This document shows positions 5,661 to 10,453 of a stretch of DNA of 10,453 nucleotides, in pieces (position 1 is the first letter of the stretch; each line of letters starts with the position of its first letter). Source of the stretch: Methanocorpusculum sp. (lineage in GTDB: Archaea; Halobacteriota; Methanomicrobia; Methanomicrobiales; Methanocorpusculaceae); NCBI GenBank assembly GCA_030539595.1, contig JAUNXW010000050.1, positions 1 to 10,453 of the forward strand, read 5' to 3'. The position numbers and the translations under genes were made by a program. Under the pieces are notes generated by a model. The model was not told where the DNA came from and made no database searches. It worked only from the letters and a program-made list of their open reading frames with translations.

Positions 5661-6722
5661 TTATTTATCTTCGCTTCTGTACTTTATTGTTTCCTCTTCG
5701 AGCTTTTCGAGATATTTGTCGAAGTCCGACTTAAAGATTCTGTCCTGAACAATTCTGTATTTTTCAAACTCTGTCTCTGCGCGAAGTTTCGCAATCTCTG
5801 CGGTGATTTTTCCGGCATCCTTAAGAATTTCATGTTCATCGGCCAACAGGAAAATATCAAGACGTTTCGCCCAGTCTTCCATAGTCATTGGAATATGACG
5901 CCTTGCTCGGTTTTCCGCGAGGTCTAAATATGCTGAAACAATATACTCAAGAGAGATGAGTTCATCTTCTGTCAGATAATTTTTGGCGACAAAAACATCG
6001 CTTTTCATTATTTTTCCGTCAGGCACATTTTTCCATGAAGTCAAACCCATATTGATTTTATCGGCGTCTGCTCTTTCGTAAATTAGTTCAGTCGCTGTGT
6101 GATGATGAATTGCGTAATGCATTTTGTTCTGCACTTTTTTGAAAAATTCTTCAGTTGTTTTTGCGGTTTTGTCGTAGTCTATTGATGTTGCGTATATGTC
6201 GGTTATTTTCTGATAGAATTTTCGTTCGGAGATTCTTATCTCACGAATTTTTTCGAGCTGTTCTTCAAAATATTTTTCTGTTAAGACACTGCCCCCGTTT
6301 TTAAGCCGCTCAACATCCATTGCCCAGCCTTTTATTGTGTAGTCTTCGACTATTTTGTTTGCCCAGACACGAAAACGAACAGCACGCTGATTGTTTACTT
6401 TGAAACCTACGGCAATTATCATTTTGAGATTGTAATGAGCAATATCACGGGAAACCTGCCTGTTTCCTTCGGTTTGAACTATCCGGAAATTCCGGATAGT
6501 TGCCTCAGATTTAAGCTCTCCATCTTCGTATATTTTTTTGATGTGTTCACTGATTGTTCTGACGTCAACATCGTATAGCGTGCTCATCATTTTCTGAGTG
6601 AGCCAGATGTTTTCGTCTTCATATCTCATTTCTATTGAGTCGGAACTTTCACCGGTTGATGCTATGTAGGTGAGATATTCGGCCGCACTTGAACGGATTG
6701 CGGTATTTGATTTTTCAGCCAT
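5661..6722 (-). CDS. RhuM-family protein (virulence RhuM/PF13310-type)
   Basis: A 353-residue soluble protein, full length for the RhuM family, named from a Salmonella pathogenicity-island gene but widespread on genomic islands of gut bacteria and archaea. Visible family blocks: an N-terminal DNA-binding-like segment (IWLTQKMMSTLYDVDVRTI, 39-57), the hallmark HYNLKMIIAVGFKVNNQRA (96-114) with RFRVWAN, then AIHHHTATELIYERADADK and NMGLTSW, and a charged helical, possibly coiled-coil C-terminus. No Fic HPFxxGNGR motif is present. Its molecular function is not established; toxin-antitoxin or defence roles are conjecture. Its stop lies four bases from the stop of the convergent UPF0210 gene. CCTC on the plus strand at 6732-6735 (GAGG on the coding strand) is a ribosome binding site nine bases before the ATG. 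Of all genes here it most looks acquired. Confidence 0.92.
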   Translation of the reverse strand: MAEKSNTAIRSSAAEYLTYIASTGESSDSIEMRYEDENIWLTQKMMSTLYDVDVRTISEHIKKIYEDGELKSEATIRNFRIVQTEGNRQVSRDIAHYNLKMIIAVGFKVNNQRAVRFRVWANKIVEDYTIKGWAMDVERLKNGGSVLTEKYFEEQLEKIREIRISERKFYQKITDIYATSIDYDKTAKTTEEFFKKVQNKMHYAIHHHTATELIYERADADKINMGLTSWKNVPDGKIMKSDVFVAKNYLTEDELISLEYIVSAYLDLAENRARRHIPMTMEDWAKRLDIFLLADEHEILKDAGKITAEIAKLRAETEFEKYRIVQDRIFKSDFDKYLEKLEEETIKYRSEDK

Positions 6723-6769
6723 GTTATATCGCCTCTGTGAGAGATTTTTTAATTACTCCTTTATTTTCA

Positions 6770-6780
6770 AATAATATATT
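6770..6780 (-). promoter_or_regulatory. Candidate TATA box of the RhuM-family gene
   Basis: On the minus strand this reads AATATATTATT, inside a 134-base AT-rich gap between the ligase stop and the RhuM start. It lies about 50 bases before the RhuM ATG, giving a leader long enough to hold the GAGG ribosome binding site. So RhuM probably has its own promoter rather than depending on the upstream ligase gene. Confidence 0.4.
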
Positions 6781-6856
6781 CGGTAAATACTCTTTCAATA
6801 GGTTATACGCACAGAAAAAACTACCGTTGAAGATATCAAAAAAAGTTATTTTAAAT

Positions 6857-7660
6857 TTATCTTCTGCCGAGTTTATCCTGCTCAACAAGATACTCTGCGA
6901 GAAGCTTTGGAATCGGCGCTGACATACAATGCCAATTTGGCGTACCGTTAACTTCAAGAACTGTGTATCCTCCGTCTTCAAGCGGTAAAAGGTCAACACC
7001 GCAATAGTCGATGTTTACAGCTCTTGCAGCAGCTTCTGAAGCTTCTGCTATTTCTTTATCCACATCAACAGCACACCCGAAGCCGCCCTGATGGATATTG
7101 TGAGTTAAGTGAGCAGATTCTCTTTTTATTGCTCCGACGGCTTTGTTTCCGATTACAAAAATACGATAGTCTCTGTCGTTTTTAACATACTCCTGAACAT
7201 AATAAGGCGGCTCTTCTTTTATTTCGTCAGCGCTGTGAAACATGTAAATTCCGTTTCCGTCAAACCCGTAAACAGGTTTGTAAACAGCTTTTCCACCGTG
7301 GCCTTCAACGAATTTCTGAACGATTTTTTTATCGTTGGTGAAACATGTGTCAGGGCTTGGGGCGCCGACATTGAACATTTTTGCGGTTGTTGTTACTTTG
7401 CTTGCGCAGGTTGCTATTGCGTCGGTTGAGTTGATTACTCTGTTTTCCATTTCAAGAGCTTTCAAAAGTTCAAACTGAACTCCATCCTGTTTTATTCCGC
7501 AAGCCCAGATTGTAGCACCGGTTACTGGTAAATCAAACGGGTCGACGGATGATAAATCAAGAGTTTTGAAACTTATTCCCATTTTGTTGAGTTCTGACAT
7601 TACCATACCCGTTGAGTTGTCGTTTGGAGTATCTGTCGGTTTTGGAATTATGTAAATCAT
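6857..7660 (-). CDS. RimK-like ATP-grasp ligase, possibly tetrahydromethanopterin:alpha-L-glutamate ligase (MptN)
   Basis: An ATP-grasp enzyme of 267 residues that joins an amino acid, probably L-glutamate, to a carboxylate. In methanogens this type makes tetrahydrosarcinapterin (MptN) or glutamylates coenzyme F420 (CofF). Visible: the ATP-binding lysine and glycine loop YKPVYGFDGNG (127-137, K128), QEYV (156-159), the DYRIFVIGN strand (164-172), GAIKR (176-180), HNIHQGG (187-193), and the metal-binding end CGVDLLP...LEVNGTPNW with D223, E236 and N238. I start it at 7660 (MIYIIPKP) rather than the in-frame ATG at 7696: the extra twelve residues do not look like the family, and TATA-like sequence at 7682-7706 would overlap or abut the longer start. 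Ligase class is firm. MptN over CofF or another amino-acid ligase is inference. Confidence 0.85.
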   Translation of the reverse strand: MIYIIPKPTDTPNDNSTGMVMSELNKMGISFKTLDLSSVDPFDLPVTGATIWACGIKQDGVQFELLKALEMENRVINSTDAIATCASKVTTTAKMFNVGAPSPDTCFTNDKKIVQKFVEGHGGKAVYKPVYGFDGNGIYMFHSADEIKEEPPYYVQEYVKNDRDYRIFVIGNKAVGAIKRESAHLTHNIHQGGFGCAVDVDKEIAEASEAAARAVNIDYCGVDLLPLEDGGYTVLEVNGTPNWHCMSAPIPKLLAEYLVEQDKLGRR

Positions 7661-7681
7661 GTTAATCTGTTTTTGTCGGTT

Positions 7682-7706
7682 GAATATGATAAGCATTATT
7701 AAAAAT
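7682..7706 (-). promoter_or_regulatory. Candidate promoter of the RimK-like ligase gene
   Basis: Read on the minus strand, TTTTTAATA and, closer in, CTTATCATATT lie 20-45 bases before the ATG at 7660. The nearer box is centred about 27 bases before that ATG, as expected for a leaderless mRNA. No Shine-Dalgarno sequence is seen. Confidence 0.35.
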
Positions 7707-7715
7707 AGTTTGTAA

Positions 7716-7824
7716 GAGCTTGTCCAATGCGGAAACCTTTAGGTTTCTTAGTCGAGCAAACAGAATGTTTGCGAATCGTTATGTGAATCCGTTGGACAAG
7801 ATTTAATCACTATTGGGCAATCTC
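7716..7824. repeat. Expanded intergenic inverted repeat, copy 4, with two internal hairpins
   Basis: The left arm GAGCTTGTCCAA (7716-7727) is identical to that of copy 2. CTTGTCCAA (7719-7727) pairs with TTGGACAAG (7792-7800); the stem extends inward by CGGA/TCCG (7730-7733 with 7788-7791) past a two-base bulge. Inside are hairpin A, GAAACCT (7732-7738) with AGGTTTC (7741-7747), and hairpin B, GCAAACA (7756-7762) with TGTTTGC (7766-7772). A degenerate second right arm, TTGGGCAATCTC, lies at 7813-7824 and matches the usual right arm at 10 of 12 positions. The inner right end, GTGAATCCG, resembles the copy 1 spacer end. The whole folds as a three-way structure. Confidence 0.75.
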
Positions 7825-7826
7825 GT

Positions 7827-7910
7827 AAAAATATAATCAAAACTTTATCCCCAATTTTTCGCATGTTCCGTCTTTTGCACTATTATAACCAAACATGCGC
7901 TTTCGCATAA
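7827..7910 (+). other. Possible gatC leader: TATA box, inverted repeat and 15-codon reading frame
   Basis: AAAAATATAATC (7827-7838) could be a TATA box firing near 7858. The predicted transcript would begin at an 8-base inverted repeat, CGCATGTT (7860-7867) with AACATGCG (7892-7899). ATGCG at 7895-7899 can instead pair with CGCAT at 7904-7908. A 15-codon frame, MFRLLHYYNQTCAFA, spans 7863-7910. Nothing proves transcription or translation; it could be a small RNA, a leader or chance. Confidence 0.25.
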
Positions 7911-8000
7911 AAAAACCCACCCGCATAAATTTCAAGCCCGAATAGATATGATTAACCTGTGTCCTTTAACAAAACTTATAACCGGTTAAAAACTCACCAA
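7911..8000 (+). other. Rest of the gap before gatC, with a 10-base palindrome
   Basis: This AT-rich stretch holds no gene. The only structure seen is the perfect palindrome TAACCGGTTA (7979-7988), ending 12 bases before the gatC TATA box. Its place just upstream of a promoter would suit a regulator site, but nothing else supports that. Confidence 0.3.
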
Positions 8001-8010
8001 AAATATACTA
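8001..8010 (+). promoter_or_regulatory. TATA box of the gatCAB operon
   Basis: AAATATACTA is centred about 28 bases before the gatC ATG at 8033. That is the distance expected if transcription starts at or next to the start codon, so the mRNA may be leaderless. No Shine-Dalgarno sequence precedes the ATG, in contrast to gatA and gatB. Confidence 0.5.
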
Positions 8011-8032
8011 TTTACAAACACGGAAAAATGAA

Positions 8033-8302
8033 ATGGTAAAAGAAGAAGATGTAATGCACATAGCAGAACTTGCCGACATTGGAATTTCTGCCGGTGAACT
8101 CAAAAAATTCACCGAACAATTCAACGCAATCCTGGAATACTTTGACATCCTCGACACCCTCGAAATCAAAGAAAAACTCGAAAGACCTCTCGTCAACGTT
8201 TTCAGAGAAGACGAAGTAATCGAATCAATCACACAGGAAGAAGCCTTAAGAAACACTCACAACCCCGAAGACGGCTACATCAGAGCACCGAAGGTGGTCT
8301 GA
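8033..8302 (+). CDS. gatC: GatC, subunit C of the tRNA-dependent amidotransferase
   Basis: An 89-residue, mostly helical protein that wraps around the GatA-GatB interface and stabilises the complex. The N-terminal helix pattern MVKEEDVMHIAELADIGIS, then KKFTEQFNAILEYFDILDTL, and the C-terminal RNTHNPEDGYIRAPKVV (family pattern LRxDxxxxxxxRxxxLxxAP) are typical. gatA follows with one base between stop and start, and the GGTGGTC inside its last codons serves as the gatA ribosome binding site. Identity is supported both by sequence and by its place at the head of gatC-gatA-gatB. Confidence 0.93.
   Translation: MVKEEDVMHIAELADIGISAGELKKFTEQFNAILEYFDILDTLEIKEKLERPLVNVFREDEVIESITQEEALRNTHNPEDGYIRAPKVV
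8293..8299 (+). promoter_or_regulatory. Ribosome binding site of gatA
   Basis: GGTGGTC differs by one base from the archaeal consensus GGTGATC. It lies inside the end of gatC, four bases before the gatA ATG, coupling translation of the two genes. Confidence 0.55.
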
Positions 8303-8303
8303 A

Positions 8304-9578
8304 ATGGATGAATTCAATGCATACCTGAATACAACCGAAATAGAATCATCCGCAAAAGGAATTCTTTCAGGAATTCGCGTTTCCGTCAAAGACAATATCT
8401 CGACCAAAGACATCGAAACAACCTGCGCCTCAAAAATACTCAAAGGATATATCCCCCCATACGATGCGCACGCTGTTGTTCTTCTCAAAAATGCCGGAGC
8501 TGCAATTGCCGGAAAAACCAACATGGATGAATTTGGAATGGGCTCAACGACCGAAAACAGCGCTTTCGGGCCTTCATTAAATCCGCGTGACAAAACAAGA
8601 GTAACAGGAGGAAGTTCTGGCGGTTCAGCCGCTGCTGTTGCCGGCGGGCTTGTTTCAATGGCTCTTGGAAGTGATACCGGAGGTTCAATAAGATGTCCCG
8701 CAGCCTACTGCGGTATTGTCGGATTAAAGCCATCATACGGCAGAGTAAGCCGTTTCGGCTTAATCGCATACGCAAATTCTTTCGAACAGATAGGTCCTCT
8801 TGCGGCAAATGTAACAGACACAGCAAAACTTTTTTCCGTAATCGCGGGGCACGACAAAAAAGACTCAACCTCTGTAAGCAAACCGTATGATTTCAGCACC
8901 CTGAAATCAGACATCAAAGGCAAAGTCATTGGTATTCCAAAAGAATACTTCGGTGAAGGAGTTGACGCTGATGTTGCCGCTCAGGTCAGAAAAGGAATTG
9001 CAAAACTCGAAGAGCTCGGAGCAAAAACAAAAGAAATCTCTCTGCCTTCAATGAAATACGCACTCTCCGCTTACTATGTAACCTGCACTTGCGAAGCATC
9101 TTCAAACCTTGACCGCTTCGACGGCGTAAGGTATGGACCGGAACCTGAAATGAATCTTCCCTGGCACGACGCATACACAAAAGTTCGTGAAGCGGGTTTT
9201 GGAAACGAAGTCAGAAGAAGAATTCTTCTTGGAACATTCGCACTTTCCGCAGGCTACTTCGGAAAATACTACGTCAAAGCTCAGCACGCAAAACAGTTAA
9301 TCGCAAAAGACTTTGCTCACGCGTTAACCGACTGCGATTTCCTCGCAGGACCTACAATGCCCAACGTAGCTCCGAAGATTGGAGAATTAACAAGCGACCC
9401 TCTTCAGATGTATCTGACAGATATCTTAACAGTTCCCGTAAATATTGCGGGAATACCCGCAATTTCCCTTCCGTGCGGCTCAGCTCACGGTTTACCCGTC
9501 GGTTTACAATTAATGGGAAGAATGTACGGAGAAGAAGCGCTTTTGAACGCAGCTCTTGCTTTTGAGGAGGCTCAGTAA
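8304..9578 (+). CDS. gatA: GatA, glutaminase/amidase subunit of Asp-tRNA(Asn)/Glu-tRNA(Gln) amidotransferase
   Basis: Hydrolyses glutamine and supplies ammonia to GatB, which converts mischarged Asp-tRNA(Asn) (and in many organisms Glu-tRNA(Gln)) to the amide form. In archaea GatDE handles the glutamine route, so the asparagine route is the likely one. The 424-residue protein shows the amidase-signature triad K29 (VSVKDN), S104 (GGSSGGS) and nucleophile S128 (DTGGSIRCPA). Spacings of 75 and 24 residues equal those of Staphylococcus aureus GatA (K79, S154, S178), so the N-terminus is about 50 residues shorter, as is common in archaea. The C-terminal PVNIAGIPAISLPCG and GLPVGLQLMGR are family hallmarks. 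The start is fixed by the upstream ribosome binding site; gatB follows after one base. Confidence 0.96.
   Translation: MDEFNAYLNTTEIESSAKGILSGIRVSVKDNISTKDIETTCASKILKGYIPPYDAHAVVLLKNAGAAIAGKTNMDEFGMGSTTENSAFGPSLNPRDKTRVTGGSSGGSAAAVAGGLVSMALGSDTGGSIRCPAAYCGIVGLKPSYGRVSRFGLIAYANSFEQIGPLAANVTDTAKLFSVIAGHDKKDSTSVSKPYDFSTLKSDIKGKVIGIPKEYFGEGVDADVAAQVRKGIAKLEELGAKTKEISLPSMKYALSAYYVTCTCEASSNLDRFDGVRYGPEPEMNLPWHDAYTKVREAGFGNEVRRRILLGTFALSAGYFGKYYVKAQHAKQLIAKDFAHALTDCDFLAGPTMPNVAPKIGELTSDPLQMYLTDILTVPVNIAGIPAISLPCGSAHGLPVGLQLMGRMYGEEALLNAALAFEEAQ
9564..9570 (+). promoter_or_regulatory. Ribosome binding site of gatB
   Basis: GAGGAGG inside the last codons of gatA, nine bases before the gatB ATG at 9580, is the strongest Shine-Dalgarno sequence in the window and decides the gatB start. 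Confidence 0.65.
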
Positions 9579-9579
9579 A

Positions 9580-10453
9580 ATGGCAGACGATTTTAAAGTC
9601 ATCATTGGTCTTGAAGTTCACTGTCAGTTAAACACAGCTTCGAAATTATTCTGCGGCTGCTCTGCAGATTTCCGTTCTGACGCACCGAACACACACGTTT
9701 GTCCCGTTTGTCTTGGACTTCCCGGAGCTCTTCCGGTTTTAAACAAAAAAGCCGTAGAGTATGCTTTAAAAGTCGCAAAAGCCCTCAACTGCAACATTCC
9801 CGAAGAAGGAGAATTCTGCAGAAAGAACTACTTCTATCCTGACCTTGTTAAAGCCTATCAGATTACAATGGGGGACAACCCGCTTGCAGTCGGCGGATAC
9901 ATTGAAATCGAAGACGACGCGGGAAATCCAAAAGTAGTCAACCTCACAAGAATCCACGTCGAAGAAGACCCCGGTCGTTTAGTTCACATGGGAAACAAAG
10001 AACGCGGTCACTACACACTTGTTGATTACAACCGTTCTGGTATTCCATTAATCGAAATGGTTACAGAGCCCGAACTTTCCTCACCGAAAGAAGCACGCAG
10101 GCTCTTAAACAAACTGAGAGCCACACTCGAATATCTCAACGTCTTCGATCCGGAAAAAGAGGGAAGCATAAGAGTTGACGCAAACATTTCCATTAAAGGG
10201 CACGAGCGTGTAGAAATTAAGAACATCTCCTCATACAAAGGAGTTGAAAAAGCTCTTACGTTTGAAATCACCCGTCAGAAAAATTTAATCAGACGCGGAG
10301 GAGAAATCGCAAGAGAAACCCGTCACTTCCTTGAAGGAAAAGGAACAACCACCTCTGCACGTTCAAAAGAAACCGCAACCGACTACAGATATTTCCCTGA
10401 GCCGGATTTACCTGTAATCCGTGTTTCAGACTGGGTAAAAGATATTGTTCTGC
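9580..10453 (+). CDS. gatB: GatB, kinase/transamidase subunit of the amidotransferase, 3' end outside window
   Basis: Binds the mischarged tRNA, phosphorylates the misacylated aspartate or glutamate with ATP and adds the ammonia channelled from GatA. The reading frame is open from 9580 to the window end (291 complete codons). It begins MADDFKVIIGLEVHCQL, with E12 and H14 of the conserved GLEVH motif. The zinc site is visible as C25-x-C27 (LFCGCSADF) and C41-x2-C44 (HVCPVCLGLPG). Further hallmarks are RKNYFYPDLVKAYQIT, IHVEEDPGRL, VDYNRSGIPLIEMVTEPE, the signature IRVDANISI, ETRHF, and the DYRYFPEPDLP stretch near the window end. Family length is about 450-480, so roughly the last third, including the tail domain, lies outside. 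Nothing suggests a defect. Confidence 0.95.
   Translation, partial: MADDFKVIIGLEVHCQLNTASKLFCGCSADFRSDAPNTHVCPVCLGLPGALPVLNKKAVEYALKVAKALNCNIPEEGEFCRKNYFYPDLVKAYQITMGDNPLAVGGYIEIEDDAGNPKVVNLTRIHVEEDPGRLVHMGNKERGHYTLVDYNRSGIPLIEMVTEPELSSPKEARRLLNKLRATLEYLNVFDPEKEGSIRVDANISIKGHERVEIKNISSYKGVEKALTFEITRQKNLIRRGGEIARETRHFLEGKGTTTSARSKETATDYRYFPEPDLPVIRVSDWVKDIVL

Noticed and set aside
6689..6999. Open frames on both strands across the gap between the RhuM and ligase genes
   Set aside because: Both run into well-supported genes in the wrong frame, and the gap itself is AT-rich promoter-like sequence.
7716..7824. Cloverleaf-like fold suggesting a tRNA gene
   Set aside because: The outer stem is nine pairs, the two inner hairpins have 2- and 3-base loops, and there is no T-loop GTTC, no anticodon-type seven-base loop and no third arm in the right place.
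1099..7824. Repeats as a CRISPR array
   Set aside because: The copies are spread over 6.7 kb in separate gene gaps, with no regular repeat-spacer spacing and no cas genes.
8485..8868. 127-codon minus-strand frame inside gatA
   Set aside because: It is antisense to the catalytic core of GatA; the Arg/Leu-rich translation is what reversed GatA codons give.

Overview
The window looks like a piece of a euryarchaeal, probably methanogen chromosome; Methanomicrobiales is a reasonable guess but unproven. The grounds are an archaeal/eukaryal-type tRNA methylthiotransferase, a RimK-like ATP-grasp ligase resembling the methanopterin glutamate ligase MptN, a short GatA inside a gatC-gatA-gatB operon, short MoaD and MoaE proteins, and archaeal-style TATA boxes sitting about 25-45 bases before start codons, several implying leaderless or nearly leaderless mRNAs. 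Composition is moderately AT-rich, with very AT-rich gaps.

Layout, left to right. (1) 2-1063, plus: 3' part of a radical-SAM tRNA methylthiotransferase, cut by the window edge. (2) 1182-2292, plus: a probable operon of a SlyD-like FKBP prolyl isomerase, moaD and moaE, ended by a hairpin plus T-run. (3) 2465-3226, plus: a short-chain dehydrogenase with its own clear TATA box. (4) 3276-3804, plus: two coupled small membrane proteins of unknown role. (5) 4010-5656, plus: an ACT-domain UPF0237 protein and a UPF0210/DUF711 (PFL-like) protein, a conserved pair without an assigned reaction. (6) 5661-6722, minus: a RhuM-family protein, the most accessory-looking gene here. (7) 6857-7660, minus: the RimK-like ligase. 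(8) 7661-8032: a gap of over 300 bases between divergent genes, full of inverted repeats and candidate promoters. (9) 8033-10453, plus: gatC, gatA and the 5' part of gatB, the tRNA-dependent amidotransferase (Asp-tRNA(Asn)/Glu-tRNA(Gln)). gatB runs off the right edge.

Most genes are housekeeping: tRNA modification and charging, molybdopterin/tungstopterin synthesis, protein folding and cofactor glutamylation. The most unusual structure lies between genes. Four intergenic regions carry an element with arms TTGTCCAA / TTGGACAA. Three are short (arms 15 bases apart), and the fourth, before gatC, is expanded by two further hairpins into a three-way folded structure. In the short copies the arm sequence TTGGACAAACTCA always lies on the downstream-gene side, just before the promoter, while the spacer is inverted in the first copy. 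This is either a small mobile or palindromic repeat family or a shared upstream regulatory site. I see no CRISPR array, rRNA, tRNA, insertion sequence or prophage, and no clearly new multi-gene system.
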